26,591 bases of DNA, taken from NCBI GenBank assembly GCA_002308195.1, contig DBVU01000103.1, forward strand, positions 255 through 26,845, in the 5' to 3' direction. The stretch is from Bacteroidales bacterium UBA1256. GTDB lineage: Bacteria; Bacteroidota; Bacteroidia; Bacteroidales; Paludibacteraceae. This document shows, piece after piece, positions 5,788-15,560 of the stretch (its first letter is position 1; each line of letters opens with the position of its first letter). Under the pieces are notes generated by a model, which was given only the letters and a program-made list of their open reading frames with translations, had not been told where the DNA came from and did no database searches. Made by a program: the position numbers and the translations under genes.

Positions 5788-6654
5788 ATGAAGCAAAAGA
5801 GAAAAATTAGTGTCATAGTTTGCGTTTTGGCAGGCTTTTTGTTGAGTAGTTGTCATGTGTTCGAGCGCAAGCAACAAGCGGGCGCGGCCGTAGAGGTGTG
5901 CGGGCAATATTTGTACCAGTCGACTCTGGATTCGTTGGCGTTGGGTTTGACCGGAGAAGACAGTATTCGCGTGGTGCAACAGTATATCGGCCAGTGGGCG
6001 AAAGACATATTGATGTACGACAATGCGACGAAGCGAACCAACCAAGAGATTGAGGCACTAGTGGAAGATTACCGCCGTTCGCTGTACGTGCATGCGTATG
6101 AGCAACATCTGGTGGACAAGAATATGCCGAAAGCCATTGCAGATAGCGCTATTCAGCAGATTTACGATGCGCAACCGGACAGATTCAAACTAAAGGAAAG
6201 TATTGTTCAGGGAATGCTGATAGTTGTTCCAAACGGGACACCGGACATTCAGAAAATTCGTCAGCGACTGGATGCGGCAGGCAAAAGCGGCGATATCAGT
6301 CCGAAAGAGATGGATGAGATCGAGAAATATGCCTATCAATATGCTAGCGGTTATGAACTATTTGTGGATCGTTGGGAAACCACATCTGAGTTGCTGACCT
6401 ATATTCCGCTAGAAAGAAATGAATTGGAAAATATGCTTCGTCAGCAGAAACAGATTGAGTATAGCGACTCGACGAAAACGTATCTGCTGCAAGTAACCAA
6501 GAAATACATGCGTGGCGAGGCGATGCCGATAGGTTACGCTCAGCCGGAAATAGAAAAAATCATCCTGAGTCGTCGCCAAGTGGAGTTTCTGCAACGCGAA
6601 CGTGAGAGAATCTACCAAGACGCAATAAGAGAGAAAAAAGTGATATTCTTTTAA
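5788..6654 (+). CDS. SurA-like periplasmic chaperone lipoprotein without a recognisable parvulin domain
   Basis: A 288-residue protein from ATG 5788. It starts MKQKRKISVIVCVLAGFLLSSC, a basic N-terminus, a hydrophobic stretch and a lipobox with Cys22, so it should be a membrane-anchored lipoprotein. The body is charged and helical, resembling the N-terminal chaperone part of SurA/PpiC proteins (for example LVEDYRRSLYVHAYEQHLV). I see no parvulin active-site pattern. It is 10 bases upstream of the two-parvulin SurA gene and probably cotranscribed. In Bacteroidales a similar gene commonly accompanies surA and an OstA-like gene. The role in outer-membrane protein folding is inferred from context. 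Confidence 0.75.
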   Translation: MKQKRKISVIVCVLAGFLLSSCHVFERKQQAGAAVEVCGQYLYQSTLDSLALGLTGEDSIRVVQQYIGQWAKDILMYDNATKRTNQEIEALVEDYRRSLYVHAYEQHLVDKNMPKAIADSAIQQIYDAQPDRFKLKESIVQGMLIVVPNGTPDIQKIRQRLDAAGKSGDISPKEMDEIEKYAYQYASGYELFVDRWETTSELLTYIPLERNELENMLRQQKQIEYSDSTKTYLLQVTKKYMRGEAMPIGYAQPEIEKIILSRRQVEFLQRERERIYQDAIREKKVIFF

Positions 6655-6664
6655 TAGATAATAG

Positions 6665-8023
6665 ATGAATATGAAAATGAAACGAAATATATGGGTGTTG
6701 GCCTTGATCGCCGCTCTGAGCGCAAATGCGCAGAGCAATGGCGTGATAGATGAGGTAGTGTGGATAGTAGGCGATGAGGCTATTCTACGAAGCGAAGTGG
6801 AGGAAGAGCGTCTGCGCGCGCAATATGAGGGAACGCAGATTCCCGGTGATCCGTATTGTGTCATTCCTGAGCAATTGGCTGTGCAAAAACTATTTCTTCA
6901 CCAGGCAGAATTGGACTCGATAGAAGCCAATGAATCGAGCGTGAGTCACCAAGTAGATATGCGACTCAACTATTACATTAATCAGATAGGTTCGAAAGAG
7001 AAAATGGAGGAATATTTCCGCAAGACGACTACGGAGATTCGCGAAGAGATGATGACCACGGTGCGCAACCAGATGATCATCCAACAGATGCAATCGAAAC
7101 TGACGCAGAATATCAAGCCGACGCCTGCAGAAATACGTCGCTACTATAATTCGTTGCCGATGGATTCGATTCCGATGATGCCCGCGCAAGTGGAAGTGCA
7201 GATTCTGAGTTTCGAGCCAGCCGTGCCGGTGGAGGAAGTGGAGCGAATCAAACAACGTCTGCGCGAGTTTACCGACCGTGTGCAGAGCGGAAATGCGGAT
7301 TTCAGCATGTTGGCGCGACTGTATTCGGAAGATACGGAGAGCGCGAAACGTGGTGGCGAACTGGGTTTTGTCGGTCGCGGACAACTAGTGACCGAATTTG
7401 CGGATGTGGCATTTAATCTGAATGATCCGAAGCGTGTGTCGCGTATTGTGCAGACGGAATATGGATATCATATTATTCAGTTGATTGAGAAAAAAGGCGA
7501 GCGAATCAATTGTCGTCACATCTTGCTTCGTCCGCGCATTAGCGCCGACGATAAGGTTCGTGCGATAGAGCGACTGGACAGTATTGCCAATGAGATTAAA
7601 GCGGGGAATATTCTGTTTGAACAGGCAGTGATGAAATACTCGCAGGACAAGAATACGGCGATGAATGCGGGTCTGATGATTAATCCCCAGACCGGTAGCA
7701 GCCGATTTGAATATCAGGATTTGGCGCCGGAAATAGCCAAGCAAATTTACTCGATGAACGAAGGTGATATATCGCAACCGTTTGTGATGATGGACCAACA
7801 GAAAAACCGCGAGGTGTGTGCCATTGTACGACTGACAAAAAAGACCGATGTACATCGTGCGAATTTGACCGATGATTTCCAGACGATCAAAGCGATGTTG
7901 GAACAAAAACTCAGCCAAGAACTGATACATGACTGGATTCTGAAAAAGCAGAAAACGACGTATATTCAGATTGATCCGGAATGGCAAAACTGCGAATTTG
8001 AATTCCCGAATTGGATACACTAA
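6665..8023 (+). CDS. surA: SurA-like peptidylprolyl isomerase with two parvulin domains
   Basis: A 452-residue periplasmic chaperone/isomerase for outer-membrane proteins. The signal peptide MKRNIWVLALIAALSANA is probably cut after residue 22. The SurA N-terminal domain follows (VVWIVGDEAILRSEVEEE). Parvulin domain 1 is about residues 174-275 (FSMLARLYSEDTESAKRGGE, then GYHIIQL) and parvulin domain 2 about 283-392 (CRHILLRPRI, FEQAVMKYSQD). The C-terminal helix LEQKLSQELIHDWILKKQK returns to the chaperone core. The ATG at 6665 has alternatives at 6671 and 6677 that barely change the signal peptide. Its 3' end overlaps the next gene by 13 bases. Confidence 0.92.
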   Translation: MNMKMKRNIWVLALIAALSANAQSNGVIDEVVWIVGDEAILRSEVEEERLRAQYEGTQIPGDPYCVIPEQLAVQKLFLHQAELDSIEANESSVSHQVDMRLNYYINQIGSKEKMEEYFRKTTTEIREEMMTTVRNQMIIQQMQSKLTQNIKPTPAEIRRYYNSLPMDSIPMMPAQVEVQILSFEPAVPVEEVERIKQRLREFTDRVQSGNADFSMLARLYSEDTESAKRGGELGFVGRGQLVTEFADVAFNLNDPKRVSRIVQTEYGYHIIQLIEKKGERINCRHILLRPRISADDKVRAIERLDSIANEIKAGNILFEQAVMKYSQDKNTAMNAGLMINPQTGSSRFEYQDLAPEIAKQIYSMNEGDISQPFVMMDQQKNREVCAIVRLTKKTDVHRANLTDDFQTIKAMLEQKLSQELIHDWILKKQKTTYIQIDPEWQNCEFEFPNWIH

Positions 8024-9588
8024 AACACATATTGTCCCTGTTGCTTCTTGCCCTTAGTCCGTTGACTTTTGGGCAGAAAATGGTGTACCTGGAACATTCC
8101 AAAACTCTTAGTTTTGACCAAGAGCGGATAGCGGATGCCCAAATACTGAAAGGCGATGTGATTTTCCGCCACGAGGAAGCGCTGATGTATTGTGATTCGG
8201 CGTATTTCTACGAGCAGACTAATTCGCTCGATGCGTTTGGACACGTGCGGTTTGAGCAAGGTGATACCCTAAAAGGGTATGGTGACAAGCTTTTCTACGA
8301 TGGAAATACGAAGATAGCTCGGTTGCGTGAGAATGTGAAACTGGTTCACGGAAAGGAAAAAGGTCCGCGTGGCAGAAAAGCCAATCCGACCATATTGACG
8401 ACCGACAGTCTGAATTATGACCGCACCGAAAACGTGGCCTATTATTTCACCGGCGGCATGATTAAGGACTCGCTGAATACACTGACTTCTATTCGCGGCC
8501 AATACGCGCCGGATATGAAGCAGGCTACATTCAGCCAGGATGTGCATCTGAATAATCCGAAGTTTACACTGGTTAGCGATACGCTGATTTACAACACAGA
8601 GACGAAAGTGGCAGATATAGTCAGTCCGACGACGATAGTGTATGAGCAAGAAACCAATATTTACACTTCTCGCGGATGGTACAATACTGATAATGAGCGC
8701 TCTATGTTGCTCGATCGCTCGGTGGTGGAACATACGGACGGCAAACGGATGACCGGTGATACCATATTCTATGACAAGTTTGTCGGATTTGGCCAAGTTC
8801 AGGGAAATATGGAGATGAGCGATACCGTTCAGCAGGCAACGCTCTACGGCCATTATGGTGAGATGTGGGAAGATGACAGTCGCGGTTATGCGACCGACAG
8901 CGCGTTGATGGTCGACTGGTCGGATCCGGAACACAAAGCGTATATTCACGCCGACACACTATTTACCGAGGAATTGCACTATACGGATAGCGCGATGATG
9001 GACAGTACTTATCGGCGAGTTCGGGCGTATCATGGCGTACGTGTTTTCCGCGATGATATGCAAATGGTTTGTGATTCGATGGTTTATCTGGGCAATGATT
9101 CGACGATTCATCTCTATACACATCCAATCTGTTGGAGCGACAGTCAGCAGATTTCGGCGGATAGCATCGTCATTTACATCGTAAACGAGACGGTGGATCA
9201 TGCAGTAGGAACCGGAAACGCGTTGTGCGTGATGGCTGATACGTTAGACCTATTCAACCAGATGAGTGGTAAGGAACTGACCGCATACATGAAAGACGGG
9301 GAAGTGAATCTGGTGGATGTGAGCGGAAATGCGCTGACGATCTATTATCCGAAAGAGGATGACGGAGATGTGGTCGGTGTCAATACGACGGAAAGTAGTT
9401 ATATCCGAGTCTATGTGGAGAATCAGCAGGTAGAACGAATTCGGTTTACCAAGGAGACTACGGGCGTACTATATCCGATGGATCAAGTGCCGGAAGGAGC
9501 AGATCGATTGCCGCAGTTCTTTTGGGCTTCGTACATCCGACCTATAGATGCCAACGATGTGTTCCGAAAAGTTAAATTTGAGAACTAG
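8011..9588 (+). CDS. OstA-like (LptA/LptD N-terminal-like) outer-membrane biogenesis protein
   Basis: A 525-residue exported protein. The signal peptide LKHILSLLLLALSPLTFG ends near residue 21. The rest is a beta-rich OstA/LptA-like domain with repeated strand motifs such as GDVIFRHEEALMYCDSAYFY, LDAFGHVRFEQGDTLKGYG, LFYDGNTKIARLRENV and TTDSLNYDRT. Such domains form the jelly-roll bridge that carries LPS. The start is TTG at 8011, overlapping surA by 13 bases, because no ATG lies close enough to keep the signal peptide. It is the third member of the lipoprotein-SurA-OstA trio. Whether it carries LPS itself or acts as an accessory is not visible. Confidence 0.87.
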   Translation: MDTLKHILSLLLLALSPLTFGQKMVYLEHSKTLSFDQERIADAQILKGDVIFRHEEALMYCDSAYFYEQTNSLDAFGHVRFEQGDTLKGYGDKLFYDGNTKIARLRENVKLVHGKEKGPRGRKANPTILTTDSLNYDRTENVAYYFTGGMIKDSLNTLTSIRGQYAPDMKQATFSQDVHLNNPKFTLVSDTLIYNTETKVADIVSPTTIVYEQETNIYTSRGWYNTDNERSMLLDRSVVEHTDGKRMTGDTIFYDKFVGFGQVQGNMEMSDTVQQATLYGHYGEMWEDDSRGYATDSALMVDWSDPEHKAYIHADTLFTEELHYTDSAMMDSTYRRVRAYHGVRVFRDDMQMVCDSMVYLGNDSTIHLYTHPICWSDSQQISADSIVIYIVNETVDHAVGTGNALCVMADTLDLFNQMSGKELTAYMKDGEVNLVDVSGNALTIYYPKEDDGDVVGVNTTESSYIRVYVENQQVERIRFTKETTGVLYPMDQVPEGADRLPQFFWASYIRPIDANDVFRKVKFEN

Positions 9589-9628
9589 AAAATGTACTCT
9601 CGTTAAGATTTTGTTCTATTTTTCCAAA

Positions 9629-9683
9629 CACGAGACTTTATCGAGACAATCACGAGACGATCACGAGGTAATCACGAGACAAA
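9629..9683. repeat. Intergenic 11-bp tandem array, five units
   Basis: CACGAGACTTT, ATCGAGACAAT, CACGAGACGAT, CACGAGGTAAT, CACGAGACAAA, without gaps. It lies in the 135-bp gap between the OstA-like gene and the outer-membrane beta-barrel gene. An 11-mer TTAAGATTTTG occurs on both sides of it (9603-9613 and 9698-9708). Confidence 0.9.
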
Positions 9684-9723
9684 AAAGTATACGATTATTA
9701 AGATTTTGACAAACATAACAAAT

Positions 9724-10440
9724 ATGAAAAAAGGAATTTTTACCTTGCTTCTTGCGATCGTCGCAACGAGTGTGATGGCAGTAGATCTGCCGAAACAGGG
9801 TTTCGGTTTTCACATCGGCTATGCTCAGCCAACGCTGCGACTCAATAGTAATCTGACATCCTATCCGAAGGATTCGTTGGTCAATACAACGATGCTGCAC
9901 GGTTTCAAAGTGGGTGTTGTTTACGATGGCAGTTTTGTGGCCGGTTTCGGTTGCTCGATGGGAATCAACTACACCTTTGGTGCCAACAAGACCGATTGGA
10001 CGAAAACCGGACTATACGACTATCCGCGTCATCGCTCCAAAACATTCTATCACGAGATGGAATTGTTTGTGGACTGGCAGTATAAATTTGAAGTGGCGAA
10101 AGAGACCTATCTGATGATTTATACGGGTCCGAACATTCAATGTGGATTGGCTCTGAACAAAAATGTGGAACGTCAAGCGGTGATGAATGGTGAAGTGAGT
10201 AAGGACGATCCAATCAAACGTTACGCGACAGACGATACGAACGAAGCCATCAAGCGACTGAATGTCACTTGGGGAGTAGGTGCGGGATTCCAATATCAGC
10301 GTTATTTTCTGCGTGGCGGATATGATTTCGGCTTGATGAATCCGTACAAAGCGGAGCAATTTGATGGGATAGATCGTAATACCCGTGGTCGTTTTGACCA
10401 GTGGTCAGTGAAAATAGGTATGTATATTTGGTACAAATGA
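9724..10440 (+). CDS. Small outer-membrane beta-barrel protein
   Basis: A 238-residue exported protein from ATG 9724. The signal peptide MKKGIFTLLLAIVATSVMA is probably cut before VDLPKQG. The mature part alternates polar and aromatic residues as in 8-12-strand barrels (GFGFHIGYAQPTLRL, VGAGFQYQRYFLRGGYDFGLM) and ends WSVKIGMYIWYK with terminal aromatic residues. I cannot assign a substrate or specific function. An upstream TTG at 9706 would weaken the signal peptide, so ATG was preferred. Its TGA overlaps the ATG of dnaG (ATGA). No promoter of the local type was found in the 135-bp upstream gap. Confidence 0.8.
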   Translation: MKKGIFTLLLAIVATSVMAVDLPKQGFGFHIGYAQPTLRLNSNLTSYPKDSLVNTTMLHGFKVGVVYDGSFVAGFGCSMGINYTFGANKTDWTKTGLYDYPRHRSKTFYHEMELFVDWQYKFEVAKETYLMIYTGPNIQCGLALNKNVERQAVMNGEVSKDDPIKRYATDDTNEAIKRLNVTWGVGAGFQYQRYFLRGGYDFGLMNPYKAEQFDGIDRNTRGRFDQWSVKIGMYIWYK

Positions 10441-12428
10441 TACCTCGCGAAACCATAGAACGAATATATTCCACCGCAAAGATAGAAGAGGTGGTGAGCG
10501 ATTACGTCACGCTGAAAAAACGTGGCGCGAACTTGATTGGTCTCTGTCCGTTCCACAACGAAAAGACAGGTTCTTTCACCGTAAGTCCATCGAAAGGAAT
10601 CTACAAATGTTTCGGTTGCGGTGCGCATGGGCATGCCGTCAATTTTGTGATGGAGATAGAGCAGTGCTCGTTTGCTGAGGCCATCAAACAACTGGGAAAG
10701 AAATATCATATCGAGGTGGAAGATCGTCAGTTGACGGCAGAGGAACAACAACGTCAGGATGATCGGGAATCGATGTTCGTTGTGAACGATTTTTGCAACG
10801 ATTGGTTCCAGAAACAATTGTGGGAAACGGAAGAAGGTAAAGCCATCGGTTTGAGTTATTTCCGTGAGCGTGGATTGCGCGATGATATCATTCGCAAGTT
10901 CCAATTGGGTTATTCGCCGGAAAAAGGCAATCAGCTAGCTAAGGCGTTGATAGCAAAGGGATTTAAGGAAGAGTACATTATAAATAATGTAGATACGAAA
11001 ATAGGTTGCGGTGTTTGCGGAAAGAGCGAACAGGACAACAGGCTCTTTGACCGTTTCCGCGACCGAGTAATCTTCCCGATATTGACCGTTAGTGGCAAGA
11101 CCGTTGCTTTTGCCGGGCGCATCCTGAAGAAGAAAGACAACGTGGGCAAATATGTCAATTCGCCCGACTCGCTCATCTATAGCAAAACCAATCAACTATA
11201 CGGTATCTATCAGGCCAAAACAGCCATCAAGCGCGAAGATATGTGCTATCTGGTAGAAGGTCAGATGGATGTGATCTCGATGCATCAATCGGGCATTGAG
11301 AATGTAGTGGCCAGTGGTGGAACCGCATTGACACTGCCGCAGATTAGGCTCATCAAGCGATTTACGAGTAACATCACCGTTCTATATGATGGTGATGCGG
11401 CGGGAATTCACGCGGCGCTACGAGGAATAGATATGTTTTTGGAAGAAGATTTCAATGTGAACGTACTACTTCTTCCGGATGGCGAAGATCCCGATAGCTT
11501 TGCTCAAAGTCATGATGCGGCGGAGTTTATCAATTATATCCGCGAGCATCAGACGGATTTCATTCAGTTCAAATCAGCCCTGCTGAGCAAAGAGGCCGGA
11601 TCTAATCCGCAGAAACGCGCTGCGCTGATCAAGGATGTGGTTTCTTCCATCGCGCTCATACCCGATATGATTCGCCGACAAGTGTACATTCGCGACTGTT
11701 CGGAGCGATTCCGTATGAGCGAGCAAGTTATCACTCGCGAAGTGATAGCTATGCGCCACAAGATGAAGGAAGAGCGCGACAAAGAACGGCAGAATGCGCA
11801 ACGACTGGCAGAGAGACAAGGCGCTGAGGATCAGCCTGTTGTGAATGAAACAGAAAAGGAAACGCCAGAAGAAACAGTTCCGGAAAATCCTGTGATGTTG
11901 ACTCCGAAAATGGGTGGAAAACTAGAGGAAAACTATTATAATCTGCTGCAACTGGTTGTTCGTTTTGGAGAAAGCAAGATCAATGTGGGCGATGTGACCA
12001 CGACGATAGGCGAAGTGGTGATCTATACGTTGGAAGCGGATGGAATTCAACCTCCGAAACCGGTTTATCAGCGTGTGATAGATGAATTTAAGCGGCATTG
12101 CAAAGATGAGAATTTCTGTGCTGAAAGATTCTTCAAATTCCATTCGGATCCGGAGATTAGCGCCCTAGCCATTGAGATGGTCTCGGAGCGTTATGAACTG
12201 AGCAGCCATGACGAAGAGCGATTGGGAGAACTTGTGGAACAACTATTGTACGAAATCAAACTGACCAGGCTGAATCAGCAGATAGAAGAACTGAATACTT
12301 CTCTGAAAGAAGCGCAGCAAAGCGATGATTGGGAACGCCAGAAAATGCTGCTCGATCTATTGCCGCAGATGATGGATGCCAAACGTGAGTTGTGTCAAAA
12401 ATTGGGCAACCGAATAATTACCGTTTAG
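10437..12428 (+). CDS. dnaG: DNA primase
   Basis: A 663-residue primase that makes RNA primers at the replication fork. The CHC2 zinc finger uses C37, H40, C58 and C61 (CPFHNEKTGSF, YKCFGCG). The catalytic-core motif NRLFDRFRDRVIFPI is at 201-215. The Toprim acidic residues are E274 (VEGQMDV) and D318 and D320 (LYDGDAAG). A C-terminal helical region follows a glutamate-rich linker (about residues 460-500) and should bind the DnaB helicase. ATG 10437 was chosen because the standard start MIPRETIERIY begins there and it overlaps the previous stop as ATGA. The radical SAM gene follows after a single base. Confidence 0.97.
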   Translation: MIPRETIERIYSTAKIEEVVSDYVTLKKRGANLIGLCPFHNEKTGSFTVSPSKGIYKCFGCGAHGHAVNFVMEIEQCSFAEAIKQLGKKYHIEVEDRQLTAEEQQRQDDRESMFVVNDFCNDWFQKQLWETEEGKAIGLSYFRERGLRDDIIRKFQLGYSPEKGNQLAKALIAKGFKEEYIINNVDTKIGCGVCGKSEQDNRLFDRFRDRVIFPILTVSGKTVAFAGRILKKKDNVGKYVNSPDSLIYSKTNQLYGIYQAKTAIKREDMCYLVEGQMDVISMHQSGIENVVASGGTALTLPQIRLIKRFTSNITVLYDGDAAGIHAALRGIDMFLEEDFNVNVLLLPDGEDPDSFAQSHDAAEFINYIREHQTDFIQFKSALLSKEAGSNPQKRAALIKDVVSSIALIPDMIRRQVYIRDCSERFRMSEQVITREVIAMRHKMKEERDKERQNAQRLAERQGAEDQPVVNETEKETPEETVPENPVMLTPKMGGKLEENYYNLLQLVVRFGESKINVGDVTTTIGEVVIYTLEADGIQPPKPVYQRVIDEFKRHCKDENFCAERFFKFHSDPEISALAIEMVSERYELSSHDEERLGELVEQLLYEIKLTRLNQQIEELNTSLKEAQQSDDWERQKMLLDLLPQMMDAKRELCQKLGNRIITV

Positions 12429-12429
12429 A

Positions 12430-13188
12430 ATGTTGTTCCGCGAAATAGCATATGGACCTATTCACAGTAGGCGTTTGGGCACGAGTCTTGGCATCGAACT
12501 GATGCCACTGGAGCATAAACTCTGCACTTTCGATTGTGTGTATTGCGAGTGTGGATGGAATCAGCCGATTGCGCATCCTCAGTTGCCGACGCGCGAGGAG
12601 GTGCGGCAAGCGTTAGAGGCCAAACTGCAGAAAATGGATACGCCACTTTCGACCATCACTTTCAGCGGAAACGGTGAGCCGACACTTCATCCGGATTTTC
12701 TAGGCATCATAGAAGATACTTGCGCTCTGCGCAACCAATATTGCCCCTCGGCGAAAGTGAGTGTGCTGAGCAATTCCACGCAATTGGGTCGGGCGGATGT
12801 GGTGAAAGCACTATGGCTATGCGACAACCGGATTTTGAAACTTGATTCTGCGTTAGACGTTATGATGCGGCGTATTGATCAGCCGGTGAATGCGCAATTG
12901 ACGGTCAATACGATTATTGGTTGGTTGGAACAGTTTAACGGCGATTTTGTGTTGCAAACATGTTTTCTGCGCGGCGAACATAACGGGCAAACGATAGATA
13001 ATACCACTCCTGAAGAACTGGCGGCCTGGTATCAGGCCGTTCACCATTTGCGTCCGAAACAAGTGATGATTTATGTGATCGATCGCAAAACACCGGAAGA
13101 GCATTTGGAGAAAATTTCTCGTGCAGAGATGGAGCAAATAGCGGCTCCGCTTTTGGCAGAAGGATTTGATGTAAGTATTTCCGCATGA
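12430..13188 (+). CDS. Radical SAM protein (COG0731-like)
   Basis: A 252-residue radical SAM enzyme. The iron-sulfur motif CxxxCxxC is C32-TFD-C36-VY-C39, followed by the SAM-side motif FSGNGEPTLHPDF. The N-terminus REIAYGPIHSRRLGTSLGIEL is typical of the COG0731-like group often labelled Fe-S oxidoreductase; the substrate is unknown. It begins one base after the dnaG stop and its own stop overlaps the next start as ATGA, so it sits in a tightly packed operon. That link to dnaG is positional only. Confidence 0.87.
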   Translation: MLFREIAYGPIHSRRLGTSLGIELMPLEHKLCTFDCVYCECGWNQPIAHPQLPTREEVRQALEAKLQKMDTPLSTITFSGNGEPTLHPDFLGIIEDTCALRNQYCPSAKVSVLSNSTQLGRADVVKALWLCDNRILKLDSALDVMMRRIDQPVNAQLTVNTIIGWLEQFNGDFVLQTCFLRGEHNGQTIDNTTPEELAAWYQAVHHLRPKQVMIYVIDRKTPEEHLEKISRAEMEQIAAPLLAEGFDVSISA

Positions 13189-14147
13189 AAATTCTTGTTG
13201 CACCGCTTAATTGGGGACTTGGGCATGCCAGTCGTTGTATTCCGCTCATTCGGCAATGGCTGAGCGAAGGTAATGAAGTGGTGCTGGGCGGAGATGGAGA
13301 AAGTCTGTTGCTGCTTCGCAAGCATTTTCCGAAACTGGCATACGTAGAACTTGCGCCACTGGATTTGCATTACAGCAAAGGAAAGAGTCAAGTCTGGGCG
13401 ATGATGAAAGCATTGCCGAAACTAGTTGGTTTCAGCATACGCGACCACTGGCGTCTGCGTGTTTTGCTTCGTGCTACGCATATAGACCGAGTAGTTTCGG
13501 ACAATCGATTTGGCCTGTATTCTCGTCAAACAGAATGTATCTACATGACGCATCAGTTGCAAATCCGTTTGCCCAAGCGACTGAGATGGTTGGAACCGGT
13601 GGCGGCGCGAATGCACGCACGTGTATGCGCGAAATATAATAAGGTTTGGGTTCCTGATCTGGCTGATGAGGCGCAGAGCCTGAGCGGATGGTTAGGACAT
13701 CCGACGAATAGCAAGAGATACGGAGAGATAGAGTATATAGGTCCTTTGAGTCGTTTTACAAAAACGGAGGAAAGCTCAAAGGGAGAAGCAATGTTTCCGA
13801 TAGTGGCTGTGCTGAGCGGATTGGAACCGCAACGTAGTTTGCTGGAAAAAGAGATTGTGGACCGATATAGCGGGCAGAAAAAACAGGTTGTGATTGTGCA
13901 AGGACTGATAAACCGTCCAGCGACCTTGGTCAAGCGAGGAAATATCACGCTGATACCGCATATGAGCGATGAGCGTTTGACAGCAATAATCAGTCAGGCC
14001 GAACGTGTGATAGTTCGGTCGGGCTATTCGTCCATTATGGATCTGTATGCGCTAGGCGCGTTAGGAAAAGCGGAATTGATACCTACACCCGGTCAACCGG
14101 AACAAGAATACTTAGCCGATAGAACCCTCCAAAGAAACTTGCAATAG
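13185..14147 (+). CDS. MurG-like family glycosyltransferase, probably shortened at the C-terminus
   Basis: A 320-residue GT-B-type glycosyltransferase. The N-terminal nucleotide-fold motif [18 protein letters not shown] and GGDGES are clear. The C-terminal donor-binding region shows [34 protein letters not shown] and [12 protein letters not shown]. The protein stops soon after that last motif, where relatives usually continue for a few tens of residues. Its last 36 bases overlap the end of sufB on the other strand, and its final residues DRTLQRNLQ are antisense to the conserved SufB C-terminus. Acceptor and sugar are unknown; cell-envelope glycan synthesis is likely. Confidence 0.8.
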   Translation: MKILVAPLNWGLGHASRCIPLIRQWLSEGNEVVLGGDGESLLLLRKHFPKLAYVELAPLDLHYSKGKSQVWAMMKALPKLVGFSIRDHWRLRVLLRATHIDRVVSDNRFGLYSRQTECIYMTHQLQIRLPKRLRWLEPVAARMHARVCAKYNKVWVPDLADEAQSLSGWLGHPTNSKRYGEIEYIGPLSRFTKTEESSKGEAMFPIVAVLSGLEPQRSLLEKEIVDRYSGQKKQVVIVQGLINRPATLVKRGNITLIPHMSDERLTAIISQAERVIVRSGYSSIMDLYALGALGKAELIPTPGQPEQEYLADRTLQRNLQ

Positions 14148-15551
14148 TTTTTGTGCTTCTACGGCAAATTCCATCGGAAGTTTGTCCATCACTTCTTTTG
14201 CGTAACCGTTGACAATCAGTCCAACGGCATCTTCCACACCAATACCACGCTGACGACAATAGAAGAGTTGCTCGTCGGATATTTTGCTTGTTGTGGCTTC
14301 GTGCTCGACAATGGCCGTGGGATTGGCAATTTGCATATCCGGGAAAGTGTGTGCTCCGCAACGATCTCCTAGCAAAAGTGAGTCACACTGACTGTAATTG
14401 CGCGCGTTGGTGGCATTGTGACCAATCTTAACCAAACCGCGATAGGCGTTTTGGCTCTGGCCGGCAGAAATACCTTTGGAAATAATGCGCGAGCGTGTGT
14501 TTCGGCCAATATGAATCATCTTGGTGCCCGTGTCTGCTTGCTGATGATTGTTGGTCACGGCAACAGAATAGAATTCGGCGGAAGAATTATCGCCGCGGAG
14601 GATGCATGAAGGATATTTCCAAGTGATGGCAGAGCCCGTTTCTACTTGCGTCCAACTGAGGCGAGCATTCTCGTGAGTGATGCCACGTTTGGTTACGAAA
14701 TTGTAGATTCCACCTTTGCCATCTTTGTCGCCCGGATACCAGTTTTGTACGGTCGAATACTTGACTTCCGCATCTTTGTGCACCACGATCTCCACAATGG
14801 CAGCGTGCAATTGGTTCTCATCACGCATGGGGGCAGTGCAACCTTCCAGATAGGACAGATAAGCTCCTTCGTCGGCAATCAGGAGAGTGCGTTCGAATTG
14901 ACCAGTTTTTCCTGCGTTGATGCGGAAATAAGTGCTCAGTTCCATCGGGCAACGCACGCCTTTGGGAATATAGACGAACGAGCCATCGGTGAAAACGGCT
15001 GAATTGAGTGCTGCGTAGAAATTGTCGGAATAGGGCACCACAGAGCCAAGATACTGTTTGACCAAATCCGGATGTTCGCGCACGGCTTCGCTGATAGAAC
15101 AGAAGATAATACCTTTCTCAGCCAATGTTTCGCGGAAAGTGGTCTTGACAGAAACCGAATCCATGACCGCGTCGACCGCCATATTTCCCGCTAAAGCCGC
15201 GCGTTCTTGCAAAGGGATACCGAGTTTGTCGAAGGTTTTCATAATCTCCGGGTCAATTTCTTCGGCCGAAGTAGGAGTGTTGACTTTCGCCTTTGGCGCT
15301 GCGTAGTAGGAGATGGACTGGAAATCGATTTCAGGAATATCCAAGTGCGCCCAAGTAGGTACAGGCATTGTGAGCCATTTGCGATAGGCTTTGAGTCGGA
15401 ACTCGAGCAACCATTCTGGCTCTTGCTTTTTAGCAGAGATGAGCCGAATGATATCTTCGTTGAGTCCGGCCGGCACAATATCGGTTTCTACGTCTGTAGT
15501 GAAGCCGTACTTGTACTCCTGAGAGGTAATATCTTGGATAATATCTTCCAT
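14112..15551 (-). CDS. sufB: Fe-S cluster assembly scaffold protein SufB
   Basis: A 479-residue scaffold of the SUF system, normally acting with SufC and SufD. Conserved blocks include [26 protein letters not shown] (C238), [18 protein letters not shown], and [14 protein letters not shown] with C398 at the position of the functionally important E. coli SufB Cys405. The protein ends in the family C-terminus SLEGSIG, so it is complete. sufC, sufD and sufS do not follow: the next gene is convergent and overlaps by 36 bases. On its 5' side is tRNA-Cys, separated by a terminator hairpin that ends 10 bases before the ATG. It may depend on read-through of that terminator or on an unrecognised promoter. 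Confidence 0.96.
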   Translation of the reverse strand: MEDIIQDITSQEYKYGFTTDVETDIVPAGLNEDIIRLISAKKQEPEWLLEFRLKAYRKWLTMPVPTWAHLDIPEIDFQSISYYAAPKAKVNTPTSAEEIDPEIMKTFDKLGIPLQERAALAGNMAVDAVMDSVSVKTTFRETLAEKGIIFCSISEAVREHPDLVKQYLGSVVPYSDNFYAALNSAVFTDGSFVYIPKGVRCPMELSTYFRINAGKTGQFERTLLIADEGAYLSYLEGCTAPMRDENQLHAAIVEIVVHKDAEVKYSTVQNWYPGDKDGKGGIYNFVTKRGITHENARLSWTQVETGSAITWKYPSCILRGDNSSAEFYSVAVTNNHQQADTGTKMIHIGRNTRSRIISKGISAGQSQNAYRGLVKIGHNATNARNYSQCDSLLLGDRCGAHTFPDMQIANPTAIVEHEATTSKISDEQLFYCRQRGIGVEDAVGLIVNGYAKEVMDKLPMEFAVEAQKLLQVSLEGSIG

Positions 15552-15560
15552 TTGTCTAAC

